Positions 52,601 to 63,300 are shown, counted from the first letter of the stretch. The stretch: DNA of 64,000 bases from Eremophila alpestris peregrina (GCA_009792885.1 WMCF01000029.1:4606000-4669999); one strand, 5' to 3'. The notes: generated by a model not told the origin, from the sequence alone. Translations and numbers: made by a program.

Positions 52601-55600
52601 TTGTCAAGGTACTGGATCTCATCAGATCTCAGATTAATTCAGTTATTTCTAACCAACAAAGAAACAAAGGGTATTTTCATAGAGTTTGGCCTCTGACTTC
52701 AAAGAAAATGTAGCATAATTCTGTGTGTTTAGATTATAACTAAAATGACTGCAGAAATCACAGAACACATGGTTGTTTTCATTTGACTTAATCTCTTAAA
52801 GCTGATACTGACGATTTTGTCATGAATTTGTATTGTACAAAGAAAGAGGAAATTAAGGGAGTAATTCCTTTAGCCTAAAATGCTGTCATTACCTCATAAT
52901 TGTAATAATTCTTGAAATTGTAATTTTGAAGTAAATGAACACAGTGAATCAAAAGCCAAATTAAGAACAGCTTTAAATGCTAGGAGGGCTGCATTCACTC
53001 TGTGCTCAGGGGGAAGTGAAATGTGTGGTTGGTTGTGTTTGCAAAGCAGTGGTATTTCCACACCAGAGACACCAGGAACTAATAAGCAGCACTAATAAGC
53101 ACTTTAAGGACATCTGGAAGCAAATGTAGGAATAATATTGCTTTAGCTTCATCAAAAGAAAACTGAAATGGAATAAACAGCCCAGTTCATACAGTACCAC
53201 TGTCAGGGACAATGCAAGGACTCAGAGCTCACTCCTGTGGGTATATACAATTCCCCACACTGCTGGGTTTTGTGCACTGATGTTTCAGGCTTACTTGGAG
53301 ATCTCAGATATAGCTACAGTGAAAAATGCAAAATCTTAATCTGGAATCTGTAAATATCAGTAAGGTGAGAAGTGACTGAAGGTGTGGGTATAAATACCTA
53401 GGGATCTGCAAGCAGTGACTGGTACTGCTCTGACACAGCAGTGTGCAGGAGACTGGAAACAATTGGTAATAAATTCATAGTACAGTAAAGTGCTTTCTTT
53501 CCTGCACAGTGTGTGCTTGACCACTGCCCTGTCACTGTGTGTCAGTAGGCTCACCACCAGCCCTGTGAAGAGCAGTATGTAGGTGTTTTGATGGGGGAAA
53601 AAGTAGGTTAAAGAATATGCTGCATGGTAAAATGACACATTGATCAGATCTAGCTGAAAAATGTCTCATTTGTCTGAAATCATTGTTTCAAAGACTGAGA
53701 ACACAATGAACACAATAGTAACAACTCCTGGCCTATAAAATGTTATATAAATAACATTTTACATCTTTGGTAATGGTACATGATGTTAAAAATGCTGCCC
53801 TTGACTTTCTTGAAGTATCTGCTTTCCCTTAAGCAGATCCCATTGAAATAAGGGTAAATCCATTACATAGCCAGAAATGGCCCCAGACATAGGAAGTTCC
53901 TTTTTAAATGTAGGGGTTGCCTGAGGCCAGCATTTTTGTCCATTTTTTATAAACAAGGAAAAGGAGCTAGTGGTGCAAAAGAAATATTGTTTGTTTAAAT
54001 TATGACTGTTCCTGCCCTGAGGTTATCCTACCAGTGTTTAAATTACTAGAATTGGGTTTTCCTGTTTTTCCCCTTTTTTTCCTGTAACTGTAGGACAAGG
54101 GTAGCAGGGAAAGTGTCTGCTGAATAGCATTGCCAGATGTGCTAGTAAACAAGTGGAAAAATACTTATTTTTTGTAACTGTATTCCCTGAGCTGTTACTT
54201 ACAGCAGCTGTAGGCAAGATTCACTCAGAAATGCATTTATGTGTTTCCTCCTGAACACCTCCTCCACTGCAATAGCCCTGCATGGGCCTAATGCCTAACA
54301 GGGAACAGTCCCTGTGGGGTGGGTGAGGGCACCTTTGTGCTTGAGTGCACCCAGAGGCACTGGCTGAGCAGGGAGATGCTGACTGAGCCCTTGGCTGGTG
54401 CTTCTGTGCTCCTGTACCCCTGACAGGCCATGGAACTGCCACTGGGACAGGCCATGGAGCTGCCACTGGCACTGCAGAGCAGCGAGACAGACACCAGCAG
54501 CAGATAAAGCAGCCCTTCACCTTCTGCTCCAGCAGCTCTAGATGTGACCCGAGCCTGGCCCTGCAGTGTAACAGCCCTCATTGTTGTGTCCCAGCACATT
54601 CCACACAACAGCCAGCAGCAGTTACCTGCAGCCAGGCAGTCTGGTAGCCAGTGCCAACACGAGGAGGGACAGTACCTTTCTTTTCCCCTGTAAAGGGCAC
54701 AAAGTCTTCTCTGTCCTTGTGCTCCAGTGCCTGCTTCTCCAGGTAGGAGAGCAGGCGCTCTCTGTCGAAGGGGCCCGTGGCAGGTTTGGTGGTCTGGTCC
54801 TTCTGCCGAAATCCCGCTGGGAGCAGGGCATTCTGTGAGACAGGGGCAGGAAAGGAGAGCAGGCAGCTTCACACACTGTTCCAAAGCTCATCTCAGTGCT
54901 GCTGGTTTTTAAGGGAAATCATTCTTTGCATAATGCTCTTGGGTGACAGCAGTAACACACATTACCTAAATGTAACCACGAAACCCAGTATGTCATTCAG
55001 TCTTCTTGATTTCCTACCCATTAATATTTGTATTAACCGTGTTCACAGTCAGCACCAAAGAACTAAGTAAGGTCAGAGTCCTTTGTTACACATATTATAA
55101 CCAGAGTTTTTAAGTCCAGGTATATAGACCAGGATATGTCTTCTGCACATTTCCTTTACTCTTTTTCCTCACCATTTTTCTCTGACTAAAAAAAAATTCC
55201 TTTCATTCTAAAGCAGATGTCTCTCAGACTTCAGAAATGAATGGCATGCACTAAGGAGACTGGTGAATAAGGTAGACTTCAGCTATTCAGAGTATGAGGA
55301 AGCCAGCAGATAATTCCCACTTTCAATAGGTAGCTGTGGGATCCTGTGATTTCATCTGCATCCTGTAACATAGGAATATGCAAAAGGCCCTCATGTTTCA
55401 GTCCAGGAGATCCCAGAAAGAAATACAGGTAGATGCACCTTGCAGTGCATGGGCAGTAAAGGCAAAGTGTTGAAGGTGCCCCAGAGTACTTCAGAAACAA
55501 TTCCTCACTGGCCACAACATGCACAGTAAATCTGATCCATGGCAAATACCCTGGAAATTCTGAGCACATCCAGTGAACTTAAGTCACAGTTATTTTACCT

Positions 55601-56633
55601 GTGCATGCAAATTCACTGCACATATGTAGCATTGACTGCAAATGCACCATGGCCTGATTTATTTGGTTGGTTGGTGTTTATTAATGGTTTTCTGTGTCTC
55701 TATTTGGGATGCCAGAAACTTGAAAATACCAGAAAATGTAGAAGTGGTAGTAGTGTGGGAAGTGGCAACATGGAGGGAGAGAATAGCAAAACCTCCCTTA
55801 ATTTCCAGGCAAATTGGTGCTATAGAACTGGAAGCTATAACTCTGTTGTATTTCTCCAAATTCATTCTGCCTCCAGACAGAACATTTTATCTGCCAGTTT
55901 TCAAACTCCTACATCAGTTTGATTATTTTTGGGTAGGTACAGCCACAATTCCCTGCACACTTGTGATTGTAACCTCATTATTGTAGGATCAGGTGGTTCT
56001 CAGACCAGATATCTTTAAATTCTTTGTGAGAATGTCTTCAAATATCCCAACAATTCTTACTCTCTGGAAAATGACAATTGTGTAGCTGAATCCTATTTTT
56101 CTTGATCATACCCAAGTATGTTCTCTTCAGCTAAAAATGTATGTGCTGAATGACATAGCCAACAGATTTCAGAAGTTCAAAAGACCTGATTTCCATAAAC
56201 ACAGGTTCTGTTTGTTTATTGCTGTGCTCAGAAATAGCAGCCATAAAAAGCTTCTCATTTTGTTGCAGTGTGCCAACATGATTAAAGATTTAGATTGCAG
56301 GCAAGCTCCTGTCTAAATAGGCATGGGATAGACCAAGAGAACAGTGAGTTTTAGAGAAGCACATCACAGCAGGAATACAACCAAAATGTCAGTAGCTGAG
56401 CTGCTCATACTTTAGGGTACACTGTCCCTACTGTAACAGAATATAAATACAAAATGCTGCAGGGTGTGGCATTTCTAACAGGCAGCACAGCAATTACCAT
56501 CACTCACCTCAGGATCAAGGTCATCGAGAACATGCTCCAGCTGCTTCAGTTCATCCTCTGAGAGCTTGCTGAGTATTTCATCTTCATTGATGTTCTTGTA
56601 CTTCTCCAGCTCCTTTCGGAAGGGCAGAGACAT
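37578..56633 (-). CDS. TMOD2: TMOD2, tropomodulin-2 (neuronal; spliced, 9 coding exons)
   Basis: Exons 56633-56508, 54832-54676, 44197-44075, 43015-42929, 40284-40154, 39536-39429, 39159-39016, 38689-38545 and 37612-37578 join in frame to a 351-residue protein, the length of human TMOD2. Tropomodulins cap actin filament pointed ends together with tropomyosin. In order: tropomyosin/actin-binding helical region (about 1-100), second tropomyosin-binding segment (about 105-145), and leucine-rich-repeat actin-binding domain (about 160-340) with a basic C terminus. Paralogue choice rests on VVKGEKVKPIFEEPPNPTN, TAVEMEIAKMLEENSRILKF and TRVAAAITKNNDL, which fit TMOD2 better than TMOD1, 3 or 4. TMOD2 is brain-enriched and linked to dendrite and synapse actin. 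All splice sites are GT-AG and there is no disruption. An in-frame TGA (56666-56664) precedes the start ATG with no other in-frame ATG between. Confidence 0.96.
38545..38689 (-). CDS. TMOD2: TMOD2 coding exon 8 (residues 293-340)
   Basis: Acceptor ATTGCCAACAG, donor GTAAGA. It encodes RQQLGTAVEMEIAKMLEENS, RILKFGYQFTKQGPRTRVAA and AITKNNDL, the last repeat and the C-terminal helix cap. It leaves one base (G) for Val-341. Confidence 0.95.
39016..39159 (-). CDS. TMOD2: TMOD2 coding exon 7 (residues 245-292)
   Basis: Acceptor TTTGGCCCTTCAG, donor GTAAAG. It encodes AFADMLKVNKTLKSLNVESN, FITGTGILALIDALKKNESL and TEIKIDNQ, two leucine-rich repeats. Exactly 48 codons, phase 0. FITGTG matches TMOD2 (TMOD3 has FITGVG, from memory). 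Confidence 0.95.
39429..39536 (-). CDS. TMOD2: TMOD2 coding exon 6 (residues 209-244)
   Basis: Acceptor CTTACCCTAG, donor GTAAGT. It encodes NIPIPTLKEFAKALETNTHV and then KTFSLAATRSNDPVAI, a near-invariant leucine-rich repeat of tropomodulins. Exactly 36 codons, phase 0 at both ends. Confidence 0.95.
40154..40284 (-). CDS. TMOD2: TMOD2 coding exon 5 (residues 165-208)
   Basis: Acceptor TTTGTGTTGCAG, donor GTAGAT. It encodes NVVKGEKVKPIFEEPPNPTN, then VEASLQRIKANDPSLTEINL and NNIK: entry to the second actin-binding, leucine-rich-repeat domain. KVKPIFEEP is characteristic of TMOD2. Confidence 0.95.
42929..43015 (-). CDS. TMOD2: TMOD2 coding exon 4 (residues 136-164)
   Basis: Acceptor ACACATTTCAG, donor GTAAGC. 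It encodes AVLGVHNMVNNPKFDEAGAR and then GKDGKGIVR. The GARGKDGKG stretch is the flexible linker before the leucine-rich-repeat domain and the least conserved part of the family. It is too short to stand out as an ORF; it was placed by phase and homology. Confidence 0.93.
43255..43480 (-). mobile_element. CR1 LINE, old degraded copy
   Basis: On plus, CAGCTGGAAGGAACCACTGT, GGGTCATCCTGTCCAGCCTC, then GTCTGAAAACACCCAGGGAT and AACCTCTTTGGGTAAACTGTTTC fit antisense CR1 with heavy divergence. It lies in TMOD2 intron 3, in the same orientation as the gene. Confidence 0.7.
44075..44197 (-). CDS. TMOD2: TMOD2 coding exon 3 (residues 95-135)
   Basis: Acceptor TTTTCTTATCTTAG, donor GTTAGA (a non-consensus A at +4 to +5 would be expected; the TTAG here is weak but usable). 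It encodes GKIFIPKEKPVETRTEEKVT, then LDPELEEALASASDTELYDL, the second tropomyosin-binding segment. Phases agree on both sides. Confidence 0.94.
45328..45358. repeat. Perfect 15-bp-arm palindrome
   Basis: CTAGATGTAATGCTT at 45328-45342, G at 45343 and AAGCATTACATCTAG at 45344-45358 form an inverted repeat with no mismatch. The flanks do not pair further. It lies in TMOD2 intron 2. Confidence 0.97.
47449..47471. repeat. ATTT/TTAT microsatellite
   Basis: ATTATTTATTTATTTATTATTAT, short and interrupted, in TMOD2 intron 2. Confidence 0.85.
47831..47894. repeat. Three palindromic AAGTATATWTACTT units
   Basis: AAGTATATATACTT (47831-47844), then AAGTATATTTACTT at 47858-47871 and 47881-47894, separated by TTTATTTA-like spacers. 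The first is a perfect palindrome. Confidence 0.93.
50331..50354. repeat. AACAACAG tandem repeat, 3 copies
   Basis: Three exact 8-bp copies with partial copies on both sides (AGAACAG before, AAGAAC after), in TMOD2 intron 2. Confidence 0.9.
53736..53761. repeat. Inverted repeat, 11-bp arms, 4-base loop
   Basis: TAAAATGTTAT and ATAACATTTTA flank ATAA in TMOD2 intron 2. Confidence 0.9.
54676..54832 (-). CDS. TMOD2: TMOD2 coding exon 2 (residues 43-94)
   Basis: Acceptor CCTGTCTCACAG, donor GTACTG. It encodes NALLPAGFRQKDQT, then GPFDRERLLSYLEKQALEHK and EDFVPFTGEKK: the first actin-binding segment with the tropomodulin signature LPAGFRQ...GPFDRE. It leaves one base (G) for residue 95. Confidence 0.95.
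54833..56507 (-). other. TMOD2: TMOD2 intron 1 of the coding region
   Basis: GT-AG intron of about 1.7 kb. No repeat, exon or RNA gene is recognised within it. Confidence 0.85.
56508..56633 (-). CDS. TMOD2: TMOD2 coding exon 1 (residues 1-42)
   Basis: It encodes MSLPFRKELEKYKNINEDEI through HVLDDLDPE and ends in phase 0 at a GTGAGT donor. This is the conserved first tropomyosin-binding helix of tropomodulins. The start has G at -3, an acceptable Kozak context. The exon continues 5' as untranslated sequence, probably to an acceptor near 56712 (TTTATTGTTGGCAG), and carries the AGC repeat. Confidence 0.95.
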
Positions 56634-56665
<32 letters not shown>

Positions 56666-56679
56666 AGGACTGCAACCAT
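56584..56679 (-). other. Upstream ORF overlapping the TMOD2 start
   Basis: ATG at 56679-56677 opens a 31-codon ORF that reads MVAVL, ten serines from the AGC repeat, HV, then an out-of-frame reading of the TMOD2 N terminus to TGA at 56586-56584. It overlaps the TMOD2 start codon in another frame. The context is T at -3 and G at +4, so initiation would be weak to moderate. It matters only if the exon begins upstream of 56679, which the best acceptor (near 56712) implies. Confidence 0.45.
56635..56664 (-). repeat. (AGC)10 trinucleotide repeat in TMOD2 5' UTR
   Basis: Ten uninterrupted AGC units on the coding strand (GCT on plus) end one base before the TMOD2 ATG. In the TMOD2 frame they form ten alanine codons directly after a TGA stop, so they are not part of the protein. 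Confidence 0.95.
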
Positions 56680-56712
56680 CCAGGGGCACCCAGCTCCTCA
56701 CAGCCTCACTCT

Positions 56713-59700
56713 CTGCCAACAATAAAGCATTGTGAGCATCTCCATCGAGCTGAGAGTCCTGGACAGCCCACGTGCTGAGGGTCACACTGACACTTCTTAG
56801 TGAAAACAAAGCAGCAAGATGTCCTGGCACAGCACAGGGGTGTGGGATGTCCTGGGCAGCAGTAGCCAAGGCATGGCAAGGATGGGTTCAGTGTTCTTGG
56901 GGGCAGCAGCAAACAGCAGCTTCGAGATATAGACAAGGAAAACATTAGCAACTTTTCCTTTTTCATAGAAATATAGCTGGTTTATTTCATTTGCTTGGAA
57001 ACAGTATCTGTTTGCTCTTTTGGCCAGAAGCAAAGTGGTAGAGTCACAGACAACAGTCCAACACTAACAAACAAAAACCAAAATGTTATGCCTTGAGGTA
57101 CTCTATCTTACAGAAGCTAACCCACATCATCTTGGCTGACTCTTTGGCACATTTTAGTTAACTAAGCATCTTTCAGGTACACTGGTAGTTAGTCTTCAAC
57201 ATATCTAGATACAAATGATAGCACTTATCATCAAAATTCTTGGAGTGAGGAGATGCTAGTTATAGCTCAAAATCTTATCTGTAGTTCAGTCTGCTACATG
57301 GGGGACCTGCAGAAGTTCAAAACAGTCATGAAAAAAATAAGGACTTAGTTTAGGTTTAAAATTTGAATATGACTCCTTGTTAGATGATCCAAACAGACTG
57401 GGAACAAAAAGATCTCATTTGCATGACCACAACAGTCATTGTCATTTAATCTGTCATATGACAATATGACAAAGGACTCTCTGTCTTTACTCGCTCTTTT
57501 TTCTCTTGTCCAGAGCAAATTCTAGAACCAGAATCAGGCTGTAAAGGGACAGAGTGAAAGAGAATTAACTTCTGATCAGAAGCAGCATTAACTGGGGACT
57601 TTCAGAGTGCTCCAGGCCCTCCCAAGTGTGCCCAGTTTCCCACAGCAGCACCAGCACTCTCCAAAGGGCACAGTCAGGGTGCAGTTTTACAGCTGAGTTT
57701 TTGCATTCACAAATTTCCGAGTTGTGGTTGATATGGAAACCAGCCAACTGGCACCTACCACTGACTTATGTATCAACCCCAACCCTAATTTCCTTTGGCC
57801 AGGTTTGTAGTTGTCATAAGCTGATAAAATCCATATGGGTTCTGTTGCTTGTCATATGAGCTGGAAGCTTGATTTTTGTTTTTCTCTTATTCCAAATTCA
57901 AATGAAAATATTTCATTTACTTACAAGTTTCACCATTTCAATACTAAATATTAAAATATATCTCATTTTTCTTTTTATCAAAAAGACTAGAAATCAGCAG
58001 CCTATTGAAAGGGAATAATTGGTGGATTTACAAATTTGAAATATCTGGAATTCTATGACTACTGCAAGGCACATTAATCCTTGGCCTGAAACACTTAAAT
58101 AGCCTGTTCCAAGAAATATCATTATTTTGCCCCCACACTTTCTTTTTTCCTTATTCCTGCTCTGCTTGTGGCTGCTGTTTTCCTACACAACATCATCATC
58201 AAGCCATTCCAAATGTCAGAATAGAATTCAACCATTCTTTAAATTGAGAGTTTGTTTTAGGGAGGTAGCTGACATCTGATGTTTCACAGTTACAACTATT
58301 GTGAAATTTTCTTATAATACCAAAATTTCATCATATGCAATGAGTGTGGGGGATATTTTGGCAAAAAACAGAACAAAAGAGCTAATGTTTTTGTGTAGTT
58401 TGTGATTAAGAAGAATACTTTGAAGAATAGTTTGATATGTGTTTAACCCACACAGTTTTTTTGCAGAATTACTTGTTAAATAATGAAAGCATTTCATTTA
58501 GAAATGGTAAGTATACTTGTTTAAACTGTAAAACCAAATTGAACTGCAGTACAACATTGTGCACTAAGGCATCAGGTGCCCTCTCTAAGTTGCTTTGGAT
58601 AAACTCATTACAAACATAACATTTCAGCTAGCAGTTATTAACTGAGCTGAAAATTTCTTTGAGGGGATTACAGCTTTTTAAAACTATTTAGGTTTAAATG
58701 GTTATTTCATTAGAGTTTAATCACATCCCTGGAAAAGGCAGAAATGTAATCCCAAGGTTAGGGTAATTAAATATTGTAGGAAAAAGCAATTTGTAAGAGT
58801 CCAAGAGGGTCAGCAGTCCAGTTGTGCAGGACAGCTGGTGGCAGGACCTCTCCCTGGGATGTACAGCACTGCAGGATTCCAGCAAGGAATTGTGTCACTG
58901 GGATCAGCAAGGCCATGGATCTGTGAGTCTGCAAAGCTGAACCAGGTGCCTGGGGGAGGCACTGCAGGGTATGACTTTGTGCACCAGACACCCTCAAATC
59001 TTTGTGAATGGCTCAAGTGCTCAGCCATAAAGGGAAGATCTGCCAGGACACACTCTGCACAGGTGACAGCTTTCAATATTGTAACTTTTATTTATTAAGA
59101 AGAGAAGGTGTTTGACCATGTCCAGCAGGGATACCCCAAAGGGAAATTTAAACTCAGGTATTACAGATGTATCTCATGGCATGAAGTACTGTGTATTTGA
59201 ATAACCCTTATGAGATTGATTGTGCATGAAAGAGCCTGAAATAGTGCTGTTCTTGCCTGCACACATTTGCAACAGAAATTCCCTTAACATTTTCCCTTTC
59301 ACAACAGAATCCTACTCTTTTGTGGCTGAACAAAAGCAGAAGGCACTACTTAGGGAATTTCTTTGTCCACAATCCCTGAAAGCAGTGAAGCTTTTCTGGA
59401 GCTTTCACAGGCAGCTGCAGGCTGGGCTGAACACCCATTGCTCATGTCCTGGGTTTATGCTATCGACCTTTCACCAGAGTCACAGTATCAGAAATCAAGG
59501 GAACAAGTCCAGCAATTCAGCATCAGTCAGACAGGGAAGGAAATGCTGAACTCTTGATTCACACACTCTGGAAACTGCTGTCTAATGGGATGATAACGAT
59601 CTCCACCTTCCTAATTGGATTTGATACTGTTAATTTTGTGTATGTAAACAGAGCCATAAGCTGTCTGTGCAGCTCCTAACTGTGGCCTGAGTGTGCACAA

Positions 59701-62700
59701 CTATTTACTTCTTGCATACTACATCCACTGGATTGGCTTTGTTATGATTACTGTATGAAAACTTCCATTAGGTAAAAAAGCAATTCTAACCCACAGCTCC
59801 CTGCTGCTGTTATTTTGAGCATACAAAAGCAGATCAGGTGTCACACAGCAGAAGGGAGAAGTCCAATCTAACCACAGAGGCAACACAAATTTGAATGTTA
59901 CACTGCATTAGGGACATGGAGGGACACAGGATGAGGGACATGGATAACACTGAGCAGTTTCCCTTAAACTTACTGGGAAGAGTGAGACAGATTAAGGAAT
60001 GGGGAGCACATATCCCATCTGTTTTTCAGTATGGAACATCTATTTCTTGTGGGTCTAAGCCCCACTGTTAAACAGCAAAGCCCAGCAGGGGAGATCTGTG
60101 CTCATTCTGGATGGGGCACAACTGTAAGAGGCATTTCTGCTACCCTCGTGCTACTTGTAAACCTTTGTGGAGCACAGAGGTTTCAGTCAGCTTCAAAGAA
60201 CCCCTTGTTACAGTTGTATTTCTGATTCCTTCTAAAGAAAGAAATACACACGGGTTTATTTGGGGCAGCTTTTCACCCATTCCTGTCAACATCAGGATTC
60301 AAACCATGTTTTCAAAGAGGAAAGGTGTGTCATTAGTCAGCCTACATAAAATCATTATTGCTCAGTGTAGTTAACACCTGCTGTGATATAACCCCTCTGT
60401 ACCTTGCCAGGTTCCATAAGTACTTTTTTGTTATGCTTATGCACTTCTGAAAGGCCTTTCCAGAGGAGCCAAGCTGTGGTTTCTGCTGATACCATAACAC
60501 TGTTGTAATCTTCTACTGCTGATACAGATGTTTCTTTCTGAGAGTGAATCACTCCTCTGCTGAATTAATGTTGAATGTCACAGGGGTCCCACTTGCATTT
60601 GCTTGGATCCCTTAGGAAGTGCTGGAACAACCTGAACTGTACAATCTCCCATGGGCCAGCAGCTACAAATGCACTTCAGGTCACTCCTGCTATCTAAAAC
60701 ACAGACTACACACTTAGAGAAACATCTGTCTCTGGGGCCTGCAGAGAGGAGAATACTGTGATACAGAGGATGTGGATTTCCAGGTCTGATAGTGAGTTAC
60801 AAGCTAAGAATGAAGCTGCATGACAATGTGCATTATGAAGTATAGAGAGATGTGATGAATTGGAAATAATCTATTAATAGAGTTCTTTGCATTCTTATTT
60901 GGAAAAAATATTTTTTTTTATAATCAGGTTTGAGAAATTGTTCTCATTTTTGCAAATCACAACAACTGATCTTTAGAAAGGAAATCCTGATGCATGACCT
61001 ATTTTAAACTATCCCTGTATCCACAGTGGTAGATATTTGTGTTTTGAAAAACAGTTCTGAAACTGAGCTGCAAATGTGGGGAAAACACATTTAAACAGAC
61101 TTTAAACAGACTCCTGTAGCTAAACATGAATTTAAAAACCAGGTGGAATTAATCCCAAGTTAAATTGATACTGGACCAAATAAATAGGATTGGGGCCATT
61201 GTGATTAAGAGCCGTATTTGTGCAACACAAGCAGATGCTCGGTAGAAGGAGGAGGATTGTCCATTGCTGTCCAGGCAAGGGAGTGCCCACCAACACACTG
61301 CAACCAGTGCCAGACAGGGAACATCTCTGCTGTCTGGGAATGGCTATGAAAAAAAAGGCTGAGCTGCTAAAAGCTAAAACATTAAAAAAAAATAAATTAT
61401 AAAGAGTCCATTATCTGACATATAAATAAGGTTCCTTTTTAATTTTTATACTTAAAAGGCAAGACAAATGTACCAATGTACTGTCTAACCATGAACATAT
61501 GGGGGATGTATGCTGGGAGATCATGTTTTGCAGTAGGAGGTTCATAAATCTCAGAAAAGTTAGAAGGAATGCATTAGGGCCAGCACAGAACACAAGTGTG
61601 GCAGGAACACAGCATTACAAAACTGGGGTTTGTGTGTGCATGATGAGAATAGCATTAGCTACAGGTCCTGATGTAGATACAGCAGATATGTCAAAGAAAT
61701 TCACATAGGTAGAAAATGGAAGAGAGATCTGTAGAAAAGTATTTCCTCTTCTAGAATCTCTCAGATTTTCTGTCTGTTTCCCAAAAAGAACTCCGGAAGA
61801 ACTTCAGAAGATAAGGAGTACTGAACTGCTCCAGTTCTGTCACCTTTTCTAACTGTTGTACATTCATGACACAGCTTGGTCACGATGTGGGTCAGAGCAA
61901 ATCACCTGTCTGAGGACTGCAGCACTGGGTCCTTCAGAGGGTGGCTCTGGGGAGAGCTCAGCTGCACTTGGCACTGCCTCAGGGCTGGCTCTGGGAGGGT
62001 CAGTGTGGCCAAACCTCCCAGCTGCCATCCTTTGTCATACTGCAGCAAAGAATCCCTCAAAATGCCTGTATATTTAAAATGCTGTTTTTCTCCAGAACTA
62101 ATGTAGAGCACTTCATGCTCTGTTCTCAGCAACTGGTTTAGTCCTATGTAGAGAGCAGTGAATAATTAACAATTATGTTGTCCTAATATTAGACTAGGCC
62201 TGAAATTTTAGGATAATCATTCAGTGATGAAAAACTCCACTTGATAATTGGATGTGGCACTCTGAACCTTGGTAATGTTTATGCTACTCTGTAGTTTACA
62301 TGACAGCTGGCTGCTCAAATAGGGATTGATAACTTCCATGCAAATAAAATGTGAGACATTAATTCACTGTAATGGAACTTCAGTCGTGCCCTTTATAAAA
62401 AAATAACCACCACGTATATTGCAAAATTATCCATATGAAAGCACCATTATTTATAGAAGACACAAAGGGATGTACTCCCTCTGATTCAGATAACGTGAAA
62501 CGTTTTTCCCTGGTGATTAAAGAAAGATGAAACATTGATGCTTCTCCCACTGATGCAGAATGTTACATAATTACCAATTTCTGATTGTTTCTAAAATAAC
62601 ATTAGTGGTATTACTCATAACCATTCAAAACATGAAATTGAGTCCTGGAAAGGAAGCATTTCTTTACAATGCCTCATGAATTTATAGCTTGTTTCTGGGT

Positions 62701-63119
62701 ATCATGATATTTTTAAATCATAACCATTAGAATTGTTTCCAGACAAACATATGATGACTAATTACACAGTGATCATTTGATGATTTAAGTCTTACTTTAA
62801 AAAATCCAACCTTTAAATCACTCAATTCCTATCTCCAAGAAGAGGATGACAGAACAAATGTAAGACATTGGGATTGTGTGTGGTGGGCTGCAGGAAACCA
62901 CCAGAGATCTGTTTGTCTGTCCTGTCTCCTGCAGAGGAACACTCCCCTTGTTTCTAGAAGGGTAAAGTTTAGTTATAAACTAATGAAACAATCTTTCTGC
63001 TCATTGCAGCTGGTAACTTTGTAGAACTGGAAGGTGGGGCTCTTCCGTTTATAGAGCCTCAGTGATGGCTGGAAAAATCTGTGCAATGTTAATTAGCTGT
63101 CCTAAGATAAAAACATAGC
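56713..63119. other. Upstream region / probable 5' intron of TMOD2
   Basis: No coding segment or mobile element is recognised. The first TMOD2 coding exon appears to be preceded by a splice acceptor, so a 5' non-coding exon should lie here or beyond the right edge. AT-rich stretches near 62.2-62.8 kb include an ATGCAAAT octamer at about 62338, but nothing decisive. Confidence 0.5.
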
Positions 63120-63300
63120 AGTCACTGTCTGAAGTTGAGGGCGGTGTGAAGTGCACGGCTGAGAATGGTGGAGGACAGAGTCTTTTTATACAGGCAAAAG
63201 AGACGATGGAGTGGCAGCCCCACCCACAATTTGTCATCTGTGTGCTTCACTGTGACGTGAGCAGAAACGCCCTGCTGCTGAGCTCCACCAGGGGTGGCTG
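63120..63300 (-). promoter_or_regulatory. Candidate TATA/CRE promoter, possibly for TMOD2
   Basis: Reading the minus strand: TCACGTCA at 63260-63253 (one change from a CRE), GTGGGTGGGG at 63227-63218 (CACCC/KLF-type box), TATAAAAAG at 63190-63182, and TCTCAGCC with its A at 63160, 30 bases from the first T of the TATA. Order and spacing fit a focused promoter pointing toward TMOD2, 6.5 kb upstream of the first coding exon. No strong splice donor was found just downstream, so the link to TMOD2 is an inference. Confidence 0.3.

Larger units (their letters stand above)
44198..54675 (-). other. TMOD2: TMOD2 intron 2 (largest, about 10.5 kb)
   Basis: GT-AG intron between coding exons 2 and 3. It contains a perfect palindrome (45328-45358), an ATTT/TTAT microsatellite (47449-47471), AAGTATATWTACTT palindromic repeats (47831-47894), an 8-bp tandem repeat (50331-50354) and an inverted repeat (53736-53761). 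No nested gene was recognised. Confidence 0.85.

Noticed and set aside
37578..56633. Identification as TMOD1, TMOD3 or TMOD4
   Set aside because: KVKPIFEEP, FITGTG, EMEIAKMLEENSRIL and RVAAAITKNNDL fit TMOD2; adjacency to LYSMD2 agrees. TMOD4 would be expected next to LYSMD1.
56546..56869. ORF with ten glutamines at the TMOD2 start region
   Set aside because: A third-frame reading of the AGC repeat extending across the likely acceptor; no protein similarity. The serine-frame uORF is kept only as a translational-control candidate.
62200..62800. AT-rich block with an ATGCAAAT octamer as an enhancer
   Set aside because: A single common motif in AT-rich DNA; conservation cannot be judged from one sequence.
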